Assembly: GCF_001605895.1 (NCBI RefSeq)
Contig: NZ_LUAW01000014.1
Coordinates: 112,627-176,626 of the forward strand
Origin: Acinetobacter pragensis
GTDB lineage: Bacteria > Pseudomonadota > Gammaproteobacteria > Pseudomonadales > Moraxellaceae
Reading direction: 5' to 3'
DNA length: 64,000 nucleotides
In this document: in pieces, positions 53,498-62,486 of the stretch
How the letters are laid out: each line of letters begins with the position of its first letter
Position numbering within the stretch: position 1 is the first letter of the stretch
The notes under the pieces: generated by a model
Told to the model about the DNA's origin: nothing
Databases searched by the model: none
The model's input: only the letters and a program-made list of their open reading frames with translations
Program-made: the position numbers and the translations under genes

Positions 53498-54318
53498 ATA
53501 TGGATGTTCGTTCCACCCCAATATCTGCCCGAGGCGCACAGTGGTTTAAGGCGCTGACTGCCGGTTTTCAGCAGCAAAAAGGCTATACAGCGTCGGTGCA
53601 GGTTGCGGACGGGATGCTGGATCATCACCCGGTCCGCATCATTGCTGTTGTTCCGAATGTACACAATCAGTTTCCGCGGGCGCGTTCCGGCGAAGTCGGT
53701 TTGCTGGAAGGCTGGACGCTGGCCCAAGCTGTGGATGATGCGATTCAAGCAGATGAGGCGTCAGCGCAAAAGCGGACCATTCTTGCAATTGTTGATGTGC
53801 CGAGTCAGGCCTATGGGCGCCGTGAGGAGCTGTTTGGGATTCATCAGGCACTGGCAGGCGCGGTTGACAGCTATGCGCGGGCACGATTGGCAAAGCATCC
53901 TGTTATCAGTGTGTTGGTCGGTAAGTCCATGTCTGGCGCATTTTTAGCGCATGGATATCAGGCCAATCGAATTTTTGCGCTAAATGATGCGGGTGTGATG
54001 GTGCATGCTATGGGGAAGGACTCTGCTGCGCGCGTCACGCTGCGTACTGTTGAAGAACTGGAAAAATTGGCGGCCAGTATTCCGCCCATGGCTTATGACA
54101 TTCAAAGTTACGCGACCTTGGGCTTGCTCACTGAATGCTTGAATGTAGAAAATGCAGAACAGCCCACAGCAAATGATGTTCAGCGGATACAGCAGGCGGT
54201 TGCTCAGGCGGTTGAGGATGTTCAGCAGAATGCCTCGACGGGCTTAGCGCATCGGCTGCACGGTGAAAACCGGCAAATGTCGAAACGTGTGCGTGAACTA
54301 TTGCGTGAGCAGTGGTAA
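53494..54318 (+). CDS. mdcE: malonate decarboxylase gamma subunit MdcE
   Basis: 274-aa partner of MdcD. VLVGKSMSGAFLAHGYQANR and FALNDAGVMVHAMGKDSAAR are the conserved core, with the VPSQAYGRREELFGIHQALA segment upstream. Its ATG overlaps the mdcD stop (ATGA at 53494). It forms the decarboxylase heterodimer with MdcD. Residues after about 230 are helical and charged. Confidence 0.92.
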   Translation: MNMDVRSTPISARGAQWFKALTAGFQQQKGYTASVQVADGMLDHHPVRIIAVVPNVHNQFPRARSGEVGLLEGWTLAQAVDDAIQADEASAQKRTILAIVDVPSQAYGRREELFGIHQALAGAVDSYARARLAKHPVISVLVGKSMSGAFLAHGYQANRIFALNDAGVMVHAMGKDSAARVTLRTVEELEKLAASIPPMAYDIQSYATLGLLTECLNVENAEQPTANDVQRIQQAVAQAVEDVQQNASTGLAHRLHGENRQMSKRVRELLREQW

Positions 54319-54320
54319 CG

Positions 54321-54923
54321 ATGATGCAACCGCAGCCGCATGACTTGCTCTGGGGAATGACCGTTACCGATCTTCCTTTTGATGCACCCAATTGGGTAGC
54401 CCAAGTCATTCAGCGTGGAGATCCTGTGGTCGTGCGCCGTGCAATTGCCGATAACGGCATGATTCCTGTTGGTGTTCGGGGCACTCAGCGTCATCAGCGT
54501 TTTGCTTTAGAGATGCCTGAGCGGCTGATTAAAAAATGCATAACACCTGAACAGCTTCATCAGGTTGAACTTGGACAGTTTCCGCATTTGGCTGAGCAGA
54601 TTAAGCAATTGCAGGAACATATGCAGATGCTTGCATGGGCGTGGGGCTATACCGGAAGCATGGGGTTTGAATTGGCAACGGGGTATCGAACTGTAACAGC
54701 GCAGAGCGACATTGATCTGCTGATCCGTACCCCGCGCTATTTGGAAAAAGCCGATGCTCAAGCTCTGTGGAGTCAGCTGCAACAGACAGCATTGCCGTTG
54801 GATGTACAGCTGCAAACGCCTTTGGGCGGTGTAGCATTAAAAGAATGGGTCAGAACCGCAGGGAAAGTCATGCTGAAACGTAATGACGGCGCGGTTTTAG
54901 TCGACAATCCATGGCAACAGTAG
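54321..54923 (+). CDS. mdcG: phosphoribosyl-dephospho-CoA transferase MdcG
   Basis: About 200 aa. MdcG attaches the prosthetic group to the MdcC serine. The nucleotidyltransferase signature is RTVTAQSDIDLLIRTPRYLE near residue 125, preceded by GYTGSMGFELATG. The start may be GTG 54312, ATG 54321 or ATG 54324; ATG 54321 is chosen because it follows the mdcE stop. Downstream mdcH begins after 9 bp. Typical length for the family. Confidence 0.9.
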   Translation: MMQPQPHDLLWGMTVTDLPFDAPNWVAQVIQRGDPVVVRRAIADNGMIPVGVRGTQRHQRFALEMPERLIKKCITPEQLHQVELGQFPHLAEQIKQLQEHMQMLAWAWGYTGSMGFELATGYRTVTAQSDIDLLIRTPRYLEKADAQALWSQLQQTALPLDVQLQTPLGGVALKEWVRTAGKVMLKRNDGAVLVDNPWQQ

Positions 54924-54932
54924 GACAAAGGA

Positions 54933-55865
54933 ATGAGTTCAATTTGGGTGTTTCCAGGGCAAGGAGCTCAAAAGGCGAATATGCTGCATGACTTACCTCA
55001 GATTCCGCTGGTTCAGGAATATATTGAGCGGGCATCAGATGCTTTGGGGCTGAATGCGCTGCACTTAGATCAAGCGGAGCCCTTACAGAAGACTTATGCT
55101 GTTCAGCTTTGCCTTTATATTGCTGGAGTCATCAGCGGCGCCTTGCTGAGTGAACATCAGGTCAAGCCGGATTATGTGGCAGGCTTGTCAATTGGCGCAT
55201 GGGCTGCTGCAGCCGTTGCGGAGGTTTTTAGTTTTGAAGACGGTTTAAAGCTGGTTGCACGTCGGGCGGCACTGATGCAGGACGCCTATCCGCATGGCTA
55301 CGGAATGACTGCGCTCATTGGCGCAGATAAAGCCGCCGTGAGTGAATGGGTTGCAGACGTGCATGCGCGAGCCGGTGATGTATTTATTGCCAATATTAAT
55401 GCCGCGAGCCAAATTGTGATTTCAGGATCATCTGCGGCAATGCTGCAAGTGAGCGAAATTGCGCGGCGAAATGGAGCGGCTGCAAAAAAACTGGATGTCA
55501 GTGTGCCCTCACACTGTGAACTCTTTGACGCTCAGGCATTAATTCTTGAAAAAGATGTCAGCAGGATAGCAGCGCAGCCCCCTAAAATCCGTTATTTAAG
55601 CGGAACTACAGCACGGCTGCTGAGGAACAAAGATCAGATTATGGATGATCTTACATTTAACATGAGCAGAATGATTGATTGGGAAGGCACCGTTCAGGCT
55701 GCATGGGAAAGAGGAGTGCGATTACAGATTGAAGCATGGCCAGCCACCGTATTGACGGGATTGGCAAAAAAAATATTTACAGATGGAACAGCCGTGTCAT
55801 TTCAAGGAACACGCTTGGATACGCTGATCATTGAAATGCAAAAGGAACATGACCGGAGCTTTTAA
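54933..55865 (+). CDS. mdcH: malonyl-CoA:ACP transacylase MdcH
   Basis: 310-aa FabD-like transacylase that loads malonyl onto the ACP to start the cycle. WVFPGQGAQKANML at the N-terminus, the catalytic serine in AGLSIGAWAAAAVAEVFSFE and the histidine in VSVPSHCELFDAQA. AAAGGA precedes the ATG. It follows mdcG by 9 bp. MdcH is specific to the malonate operon rather than a fatty acid FabD, judging by its neighbours. Confidence 0.9.
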   Translation: MSSIWVFPGQGAQKANMLHDLPQIPLVQEYIERASDALGLNALHLDQAEPLQKTYAVQLCLYIAGVISGALLSEHQVKPDYVAGLSIGAWAAAAVAEVFSFEDGLKLVARRAALMQDAYPHGYGMTALIGADKAAVSEWVADVHARAGDVFIANINAASQIVISGSSAAMLQVSEIARRNGAAAKKLDVSVPSHCELFDAQALILEKDVSRIAAQPPKIRYLSGTTARLLRNKDQIMDDLTFNMSRMIDWEGTVQAAWERGVRLQIEAWPATVLTGLAKKIFTDGTAVSFQGTRLDTLIIEMQKEHDRSF

Positions 55866-55914
55866 AGAATAAAAGTACGGTCAAACAAGCGAAAACGGAA
55901 ATAAGGAATTTGTC

Positions 55915-56319
55915 ATGATTATTTATGGAACAGCAATACTCGCAATTTGCCATCTATTGGGCGATTACTTAGGCAACCTGCTGGGTTCGCTTTTAGGTGT
56001 GCAGGCCAATGTTGGCGGCGTTGCAATCTCAATGATTTTTTTAATTCTGACCAAAGAACTTTTGGCCAAAAAAGGTTATTTGCCTCAAATGACGCAGTTC
56101 GGCGTGCTGTATTGGTCGGGCATGTATATTCCGATTGTTGTTGCAATGTCTGCAGGCCAAAACGTTGTTGCGGCAATGTCTGGCGGAATGCTCGGGCTGA
56201 TGGTGTCCATTGCATCGCTGGTTGGAACGGTACTGGTCATCCGTTATCTCAATCGAATCGGCGGCGATTACGAAACCTACGAATGGGCCACTGCTGAAAA
56301 CCAAAAACAAGCGGCTTAA
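55915..56319 (+). CDS. mdcL: malonate transporter subunit MdcL
   Basis: 134-aa membrane protein with about four hydrophobic segments (IYGTAILAICHLLGDYLGNL, VAISMIFLILTKELL, IPIVVAMSAGQNVVAAMSGG, IASLVGTVLVIRYL). It has the small size of the MadL/MdcL subunit. MdcL and MdcM form a two-part malonate carrier. AAGGA precedes the ATG. It follows mdcH by 49 bp and precedes mdcM by 40 bp. Confidence 0.88.
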   Translation: MIIYGTAILAICHLLGDYLGNLLGSLLGVQANVGGVAISMIFLILTKELLAKKGYLPQMTQFGVLYWSGMYIPIVVAMSAGQNVVAAMSGGMLGLMVSIASLVGTVLVIRYLNRIGGDYETYEWATAENQKQAA

Positions 56320-56359
56320 AGCCATCGGATACTGAAATAGAAATAAAAGGAATTATGAC

Positions 56360-57121
56360 ATGGATGCACTTATATTGGTGTTGAGCAAAAATGCTTTGGT
56401 CACTGCATTAGCCGTTACGGGGCTGATGATGTTTGTTTCTCACCTGCTGTCAAAGTATTTGACGCGAGGCAAGCTGCAGAGCTCTGCGATTGCGATTACG
56501 ATGGGATTGGTTTTGGCCTATTTTGCCGGCGTATATACGCAAGGCACCAAAGGCGTTTCGGATATTGCAATTTTTTCTGGTTTTGCGCTGTTGGGCGGTG
56601 CCATGATCCGTGATTTGGCGATTGCCTCAACTGCGTTTGAAGTGGATGTTAAAGAAGTCAAAAAGGCTGGAAAAATCGGGATGATTGCCCTTGGCTTAGG
56701 GTGTCTTGTTCCTTTTGTGATTGGCGCCGGCATTGCATGGCTGCTGGGCTATAAAGATCCGGTATCGATGACCACAATCGGGGCTGGGGCGATGACTTAT
56801 ATTGTGGGCCCTGTTACTGGTACAGCCATTGGTGCGAGTTCTGAAGTGATTGCGCTTTCCATTGCAATTGGCTTGATTAAATCGGTGTTTTTTATGGTGG
56901 GCACGCCCTTGCTGGCAAAATTCATGTATTTAAAAAGCCCTCGTTCTGCCATGGTATTTGGCGGTCTGGCAGGGACAACCAGCGGTACTGCTGCAGGTCT
57001 TGCCGGAACGGATGTCCGCTTGGTGCCTTACGGCGCGCTTGTCGCCACATTCTATACCGGTTTAGGCTGCCTGCTTGGCCCGTCTCTTTTCTTTTTAACC
57101 GTCAATGCCTTATTTGGCTAA
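56360..57121 (+). CDS. mdcM: malonate transporter subunit MdcM
   Basis: 253-aa membrane protein of the MadM family, with about eight hydrophobic segments including ITMGLVLAYFAGVYTQG and IGAGAMTYIVGPVTGTAIGA. Strong glycine-rich conservation in FGGLAGTTSGTAAGLAGTDV. AAAAGGA precedes the ATG. Last gene of the operon; the mdcR gene converges on it after 55 bp. Needs MdcL to move malonate. Confidence 0.9.
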   Translation: MDALILVLSKNALVTALAVTGLMMFVSHLLSKYLTRGKLQSSAIAITMGLVLAYFAGVYTQGTKGVSDIAIFSGFALLGGAMIRDLAIASTAFEVDVKEVKKAGKIGMIALGLGCLVPFVIGAGIAWLLGYKDPVSMTTIGAGAMTYIVGPVTGTAIGASSEVIALSIAIGLIKSVFFMVGTPLLAKFMYLKSPRSAMVFGGLAGTTSGTAAGLAGTDVRLVPYGALVATFYTGLGCLLGPSLFFLTVNALFG

Positions 57122-57176
57122 ATGAAAACAGACTATAGAAGAACTAAGGCAATTGATTGTATTCACAATGAATTGC

Positions 57177-58100
57177 CTAGAGGTTCGATTTTTTATTTTG
57201 AGTAAACATGCGACATTCTGCGATTAAGGCAAGCAAATTAGGATCCCGCTCTTTGCTTTTTAAAAAGACCAATCCGATATCCTGTTTAATTTTATATGGC
57301 TGCTGCAAGGGAATGAGCTTGACTGAATTTTCGTAAATAGTGGAAATACGGCCCGGCAGCAACGCAAGCCCAACGCCTGAACTGACCATGCTGATCAGGG
57401 TGAATATATCACTGACCTGTAAAAAAACTTTTGGATCAATACCCGCTTTTTCAAAAATAATATCGCTGTCATTTCGGGTGGCAAAACCTTTCGCCAAGGT
57501 CAAAAAGGTTTCATTTTTTAATAAACTTAAGTCGATTTCTGAAGCGTCAGCATAGTGTGAATTTTTATTGACGGCTAAAAATATTTCATCTTCAAACATC
57601 GGCAAGTGCTCAAAAGCCGGATCTTGAGTGGTTTCATTCAGCGCTACAATAATGGCATCCAGCTCCGTTGCTTTGAGCTTTTTGACCAGATCAAGGTTCG
57701 AGCTTAATAAAAGCTGAATATCAAGTTCACCGCGCCTTAACTTCAGCCCGCTGATGACGTTAGGAAGGGTATTCACCGTTAAGGAATATAAAGAGCCCAG
57801 ATTCAGAACCTTGGCCGCAAAACCAGAAGCTTCGCGGGTTTTGGTGATAGCGGTGGAAATTTCCTGTACTATTTTTTGAGCATGTTCCTGCAGCACATAG
57901 GCGCTTTTTAACGGAATTAAATTACGGCCTTCATTTTTAAATAAGGGGCAGCGTAAAGCGCTTTCTAAAGAGTGCAGCGCTTTATGAATGCTGACATTGC
58001 TCAGTTCCATTTCAGCGGCGGTTTTAGATAAATTCCCGCAGCGCATAAACGCTAAAAATATCTGAATTTTCTTTAGAGTTAACTCTTCATCAATTTTCAT
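57177..58100 (-). CDS. mdcR: LysR-family regulator MdcR
   Basis: About 307-aa LysR regulator with helix-turn-helix LKKIQIFLAFMRCGNLSKTA followed by LSNVSIHKALHSLESALRCP. It is convergent with the mdc operon, the same place as in Pseudomonas mdcABCDEGHLMR. ATG 58100 is chosen; the open frame starts at TTG 58121. A palindrome ACCGTTTAACGGT lies at 58174-58186 upstream and may be its own operator. Effector is likely malonate or malonyl-CoA. Confidence 0.85.
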   Translation of the reverse strand: MKIDEELTLKKIQIFLAFMRCGNLSKTAAEMELSNVSIHKALHSLESALRCPLFKNEGRNLIPLKSAYVLQEHAQKIVQEISTAITKTREASGFAAKVLNLGSLYSLTVNTLPNVISGLKLRRGELDIQLLLSSNLDLVKKLKATELDAIIVALNETTQDPAFEHLPMFEDEIFLAVNKNSHYADASEIDLSLLKNETFLTLAKGFATRNDSDIIFEKAGIDPKVFLQVSDIFTLISMVSSGVGLALLPGRISTIYENSVKLIPLQQPYKIKQDIGLVFLKSKERDPNLLALIAECRMFTQNKKSNL

Positions 58101-58121
58101 ATTGCAAATCCGTTTTTTCAA

Positions 58122-58608
58122 TATTATAGGTGAAAATTCATTTATATTTCAGTTAAGAAAGAATCTAGAAAGAACCGTTTAACGGTATCTGCCTATTGTA
58201 GCTGGCAGCTGCCGTCAATATGATTGTATCAAGGCTGCACGTGTTTCATTTACAAATTATAGCTCTGGTCTAGGTCCTGAAAATAGCTTGTCTGTACACA
58301 TATTCAAGAAAAGAGCGAGTGAAGACAGCAGCTGAGAAGTCCGTATCTTAAAGCCATTGAGAGGCAGCTATTTTAAATGGGAGATCAAAAAAATGCGGCT
58401 GCTCAGATGAAAAATGATTCGGGTAATTGCAGCGAAATATTCATGAGAAGTTTGAGTCTAGATAAATTAAGATTCAGGACTGCAACTTTATGGGTTATGC
58501 CAGTCAAATTTCTAAAAAGCATCTTATAATTCTAATACAGGACGTAGCGGACTAAGTACCCAAAGAATGGGATGTTCATAAAGCAAATACGAAAAAATGA
58601 GGGAAGTT
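58122..58608. other. spacer with a 13-bp palindrome
   Basis: About 480 bp between mdcR and the next CoA-transferase. The perfect dyad ACCGTTTAACGGT at 58174-58186 lies about 75-85 bp upstream of mdcR. The rest has stops in all frames and no recognised gene. It must also contain the promoter of the 58609 gene. Confidence 0.5.
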
Positions 58609-59832
58609 ATGGGTGCTTTAACAGGATTTAGAGTCCTTGATTTAAGTCGAATTCTAGCCGGGCCGTGGTGCAGTCAAATATTGGCGGATTTAGGCGCTGA
58701 AGTCATAAAAGTAGAGAAGCCCTTTCAAGGCGATGATACTCGCATTTGGGGGCCTCCATTTTTAAAAAATGATGACGGTGATGAGACGGGCGAATCAGCT
58801 TATTATTTATCAGCGAATCGAGGGAAATACTCTGTTGCGATTGATATGGCGACTGAGGAAGGTCAGCAGCTGATTAAAAAAATGGTGATGGAAAGCGATG
58901 TGCTCATTGAAAATTATAAAGCAGGGTCGTTAAAAAAATACGGACTGGATTATGAAACGCTGAGCCAGCTGAATCCTAAACTAGTGTATTGCTCTATCAC
59001 TGGCTTTGGGCAAAAAGGGCCAAGAGCGCCTGAACCCGGGTATGATTTTATCATACAGGGAATGGGCGGTATGATGAGCGTTACAGGGGAACGTGATGAT
59101 TTGCCGGGTGGCGGGCCGCAAAAAGCCGGACTTGCTTTTGCAGACTTAACAACTGGCCTGTATGCAGCGATTGCCATTCAGGCGGCCTTGCTTTCGCGTG
59201 TGACGACAGGTGAAGGGCAGCATATTGATATGGCCTTGCTGGATACTCAAGTCGCTTCACTTTCTGTACTGGCGATGAATTATTTAACTTCGAATAAAGT
59301 GCCTGAACGGTTAGGCAACGCTCACGCCAATATTGTTCCCTATCAAGTTTTTAAGGCCCAAACAGGCGAGTTCATTATTGCCTGCGGCAATGATCAGCAG
59401 TTTAAAATGTTATGCCAAAGTATTGGACTGCCTGAACTGTCAGAAAATCCAAAGTTTGCAAAAAATAAAGGGCGGGTAACGCATCGCGAAGAAATTACAG
59501 CTTTATTGCAACATCATTTCATGACTCAGCCGGCTCAAACTTGGGTTAAGCGCATACATGCCGTAAATGTTCCGGTCGGGATGATTAATAATTTGCAGCA
59601 GACCCTGCAAGAAGAACAAGTCATTTTCCGCGAAATGGTGGTCCGCATGGAACACCCGCTGCGTTCAAATTATGTCTCGATTGGTTCTCCGATTAAGCTG
59701 TCTAAGACCCCCGTGCAATATACAAAGACCCCGCCTTATTTGGGAGAAGATACGGACACTATTTTAAACAGATTCGTGACAGCAGAGGAACTGGAACGCT
59801 TGAAAGGCAAAAAAGTGATTCAGCAGGGATAA
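58609..59832 (+). CDS. family III CoA-transferase (dicarboxylate type)
   Basis: 407-aa CaiB/BaiF CoA-transferase. FRVLDLSRILAGPWCSQILA and GFGQKGPRAPEPGYDFIIQG are family motifs; the catalytic aspartate is in GLAFADLTTGLYAAIAIQA. It resembles the glutarate/succinate CoA-transferase branch (GPW near the N-terminus, ENYKAGSLKKYGLDYE). ATG 58609 is preferred over 58597 as AGGGAA precedes it. A terminator follows at once, so it is a single-gene unit. The acid it activates is unknown. Confidence 0.82.
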   Translation: MGALTGFRVLDLSRILAGPWCSQILADLGAEVIKVEKPFQGDDTRIWGPPFLKNDDGDETGESAYYLSANRGKYSVAIDMATEEGQQLIKKMVMESDVLIENYKAGSLKKYGLDYETLSQLNPKLVYCSITGFGQKGPRAPEPGYDFIIQGMGGMMSVTGERDDLPGGGPQKAGLAFADLTTGLYAAIAIQAALLSRVTTGEGQHIDMALLDTQVASLSVLAMNYLTSNKVPERLGNAHANIVPYQVFKAQTGEFIIACGNDQQFKMLCQSIGLPELSENPKFAKNKGRVTHREEITALLQHHFMTQPAQTWVKRIHAVNVPVGMINNLQQTLQEEQVIFREMVVRMEHPLRSNYVSIGSPIKLSKTPVQYTKTPPYLGEDTDTILNRFVTAEELERLKGKKVIQQG

Positions 59833-59835
59833 ATT

Positions 59836-59868
59836 AAAAGGGCACAGATCAACTGGGCCCTTTTTTTA
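59836..59868 (+). terminator. terminator after the CoA-transferase gene
   Basis: AAAGGGC (59837-59843) pairs with GCCC and the first bases of the T-run (59857-59863), helped by CAG/CTG in the stem. It starts 5 bp after the stop codon. Confidence 0.85.
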
Positions 59869-59877
59869 TTTTATGTA

Positions 59878-60576
59878 TTATTCGTAGAAAACAGCAAAGT
59901 CTTCCACCGGTACGCGCGGAGTCTGCAGCTGGTTTACCGGCTGTGCTGGGTCTGCATAACCAAGCGCAATGGCGCAGACCAGCTCTTGATCGCTGGGGAT
60001 ATTTAAAACATCAAAGATAATATGATGAAAAGGATTCCATGCTGCTTGCGGGCAGGTATCTAACCCGCGGCCTCTGGCGGCAATCATCACATTTTGTATC
60101 ATCATTGAAATATCCATTTTTGACCCTGTTTCTAATGTTTGATTCAGTGTGAAAAATAGGCCGACCGGCGCATCAAATAATTGGTAATTCCGCAGGTGCT
60201 GATGCTGCATTTTTTTATGTTCGCCTTTCTGTATGCCAAGCAAGCCGTATAATCCCCAGCCATTTTCACGCCGGCGCTCAATGAAGGGTGACGTCCATTG
60301 TTCTGGATAATATTTAAAGGTTTCTTGATGGCCGGCTGCGCATTCAGGCTGCGCAAAGATTTGGCTTTGTGCAGCGCAAACCTTTTGAATGAGTTCGTCT
60401 CGTTTTATCCCAGTTACGACGTAAACATTCCAAGGCTGAATGTTGTTGCCCGAAGGTGCGCGGCTTGCCACAGATAAAATATCCTTAACAGTTTGTGTCG
60501 CCACTGGGGTGCTTTTAAAAGCGCGCACGGAGTGCCTGGAGATGATGGCTTGATCGACGAGAGTGTGTTGCTGCAT
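59878..60576 (-). CDS. nitroreductase-family flavoprotein
   Basis: 232-aa FMN-dependent nitroreductase. SRHSVRAFKSTPVATQTVKD at the N-terminus, SRAPSGNNIQPWNVYVVTG for FMN binding and GLDTCPQAAWNPFHHIIFDV near the C-terminus are family motifs. It lies 129 bp downstream of a MarR gene in the same direction and may be in its operon. The family reduces nitro groups, quinones and enones; the substrate here cannot be told. Confidence 0.82.
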   Translation of the reverse strand: MQQHTLVDQAIISRHSVRAFKSTPVATQTVKDILSVASRAPSGNNIQPWNVYVVTGIKRDELIQKVCAAQSQIFAQPECAAGHQETFKYYPEQWTSPFIERRRENGWGLYGLLGIQKGEHKKMQHQHLRNYQLFDAPVGLFFTLNQTLETGSKMDISMMIQNVMIAARGRGLDTCPQAAWNPFHHIIFDVLNIPSDQELVCAIALGYADPAQPVNQLQTPRVPVEDFAVFYE

Positions 60577-60704
60577 CTTAAATTCCTTTTGCTGATGGCC
60601 TGTTCTGTGTATTTTTATCTAAAAAATAGAAGAACTTTGCTGTTATAAAGCCCACGCACGTTGACTGGGCTTTCGTTCCCTGTTTTGTGTATTCAGCCTA
60701 TGAG

Positions 60705-61202
60705 CTATTGGCTATCCTGATCAGATGGATTAATTTTGATTTGTTTTAATCCGTCATTTAATTTATTCAGTAAATGAATGAGCGCTACAGCATCATCAAA
60801 GACAAAATTATGCATCGCTTGGCTGTAAAATTGAAAAAACTTGTCCTGTAAATCTTCCCAATTTTGATGACCCAACGGGGTTAGCGCAACATTTTTGGCC
60901 CGTTTGTCATGGCTGGCAGTCACACGCTGTACAATACCTTCCCGCTCTAACCGTTTCAGTACATTATCTAAACTTTGGCGGCTAATGCCTAAATAGTCAG
61001 TCAAATCTGAAAATGACATTCCTGTATTTTTGATATCAGGACGAGAAAGCGCGCCTAATACCGACCAATGCACAGGGGAAATGCCCAGTTCCTTTAAACA
61101 CTGGCGGTCTAAACTGTTGCCAGTCTGGAACAGCCGGAAAAAAAGCCGATTATGAATAGAATATAATGACTGATCGTAAGATGAAGCATTCGAGTCATGC
61201 AT
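60705..61202 (-). CDS. MarR-family regulator
   Basis: About 165-aa winged-helix protein. LGISPVHWSVLGALSRPDIK, YLGISRQSLDNVLKRLEREG and TASHDKRAKNVALTPLGHQN are the usual MarR elements. The open frame starts at 61256, but MHDSNASSYDQ (61202) is a better fit to family length; the ribosome site is weak. MarR repressors of acid-degradation clusters often sense a CoA ester, as HcaR does. It lies among a nitroreductase, an enoyl-CoA hydratase and, divergently, a transporter, and probably controls them. Confidence 0.8.
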   Translation of the reverse strand: MHDSNASSYDQSLYSIHNRLFFRLFQTGNSLDRQCLKELGISPVHWSVLGALSRPDIKNTGMSFSDLTDYLGISRQSLDNVLKRLEREGIVQRVTASHDKRAKNVALTPLGHQNWEDLQDKFFQFYSQAMHNFVFDDAVALIHLLNKLNDGLKQIKINPSDQDSQ

Positions 61203-61398
61203 ATATTTCAGTGAGCCTATATTCTTATAAAGGGCTATAGTATATCGGTTGTACATAGAAACATCAGCCGCTGGTACAGAAGAATTCAGACCAGCGCTGC
61301 TATGTTTGTATGAACTGAATAAATGGTCAGTTCTGCAGGCGGCTTATTGGCCGCTGTTATAGCGCGCTCCAATATAGAATTACTTTCAGCTGAGAATG

Positions 61399-62169
61399 CT
61401 ATTTTTGAGTAAACTGAGCTGGGCGTTTTGCTAAAAAGGCCTGTATGCCTTCTGCAGCATCAGCGGTTTGACTCGCATGAACAAATAATTCAGCTTCCAG
61501 TATCAGGCCTTTTTTGATCTCTAAATCAGAAGCCGCTTGTACCGCTTTTATCGCATATTGAATTGCAGCAGGAAATGCGGTTCCCAATTGATCTAAATAT
61601 TGCAGACCCGTTTGAATCGGATCATCCATAGTTAAAATACAGTGAACAAGCCCTATTTTGAGCGCTTCTTCAGCATTGATGATTTGCCCGCTAACAATTA
61701 ATTCTAAAGCCTTTGACTGTCCCACTAAACGGGGCAGCCGCTGTGTTCCGCCGTATCCTGGAATTAAACCCAGCTTAATTTCCGGCAATCCTAAACGGGC
61801 CGTGGGGCAGCACAGACGAAAAGTGCATGCCATCGCAAGTTCTAAACCGCCGCCTAATACTGCGCCATTGATGCAGGCAAGAGTCGGGAATTTTAATTGA
61901 TTAATTTGTTCAAATAAATTTTGCCCAGCCTGTATAGAAATCAAGTGATTTTCAGGTGTTTTATTTTGCAGTTCCGCAATATCTGCACCAGCGCAGAATG
62001 CTTTATTGCCGTCACCTGTAAAAATTGCGGCGCGTAAATTCAGGGATGCAATTTGTGTAATGATTTCCTGAAGTTTGGAAATCATTTCTGCATTGAGCGC
62101 ATTCCTTGCCTCAGGGCGCTTTAACGTAATGATGGCAATATTATTTTGGTATTTCAACTCTGCGCACAT
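61399..62169 (-). CDS. enoyl-CoA hydratase/isomerase family protein
   Basis: 256-aa crotonase. ITLKRPEARNALNAEMISKL, CAGADIAELQNK (oxyanion hole), NGAVLGGGLELAMACTFRLC and GLPEIKLGLIPGYGGTQRLP with the second catalytic glutamate are present, so a true hydratase is likely. It is divergent from the MFS gene over a 317-bp AT-rich spacer. With the CoA-transferase at 58609 it suggests beta-oxidation-like handling of an imported acid. Substrate unknown. Confidence 0.83.
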   Translation of the reverse strand: MCAELKYQNNIAIITLKRPEARNALNAEMISKLQEIITQIASLNLRAAIFTGDGNKAFCAGADIAELQNKTPENHLISIQAGQNLFEQINQLKFPTLACINGAVLGGGLELAMACTFRLCCPTARLGLPEIKLGLIPGYGGTQRLPRLVGQSKALELIVSGQIINAEEALKIGLVHCILTMDDPIQTGLQYLDQLGTAFPAAIQYAIKAVQAASDLEIKKGLILEAELFVHASQTADAAEGIQAFLAKRPAQFTQK

Positions 62170-62228
62170 GCTTGAATGCCTTCTTTATTTTTCAATACAA
62201 AGCTTAGTTTTTATTTGGTTTATGTCAA

Positions 62229-62250
62229 TATATTTATTTAAATAAATATA
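62229..62250. promoter_or_regulatory. AT-rich palindrome, candidate MarR operator
   Basis: A perfect 22-bp palindrome of A/T only, TATATTTATTTAAATAAATATA, lies between the divergent enoyl-CoA hydratase and MFS genes, 60-81 bp before the hydratase start. AT-rich dyads in divergent spacers are common MarR operators, and the MarR gene lies 1 kb away. AT-rich DNA makes chance palindromes more likely, so the assignment is tentative. Confidence 0.5.
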
Positions 62251-62356
62251 TAAATACATGTTTTTTATGTATTAAAAATATACTTATATTTTAATTAAGT
62301 AATAGCATTGACATAAATATGTATAATTATTAATCTGGCTTATTCCTTATGGAAAG

Positions 62357-62398
62357 TTAAAAGGAAGGTTGGGTTCTTTGGAATGAGCCTTCTTTTAA
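62357..62398 (+). promoter_or_regulatory. leader hairpin before the MFS gene
   Basis: TTAAAAGGAAGG (62357-62368) can pair with CCTTCTTTTAA (62388-62398) with one bulge. It lies about 90 bp before the transporter ATG on the same strand, where no upstream gene needs a terminator. It could act as an attenuator or stabilise the leader. Confidence 0.35.
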
Positions 62399-62486
62399 AA
62401 ACGGATGGAATGATGGCTTAAAACAACGGAAAAGTGAGTTTGAATGTTGTTTTATTAGAAGAATTAAAAGGATTAGGGATTAATCT

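Noticed and set aside
54128..54494. Antisense open frames across mdcE/mdcG
   Set aside because: They arise from the G+C-rich coding of the mdc genes; no family features.
62221..62340. TTGACA and TATAAT boxes upstream of the MFS gene
   Set aside because: TTGACA and TATAAT near 62309-62328 are only 8 bp apart, too close for a sigma-70 promoter.
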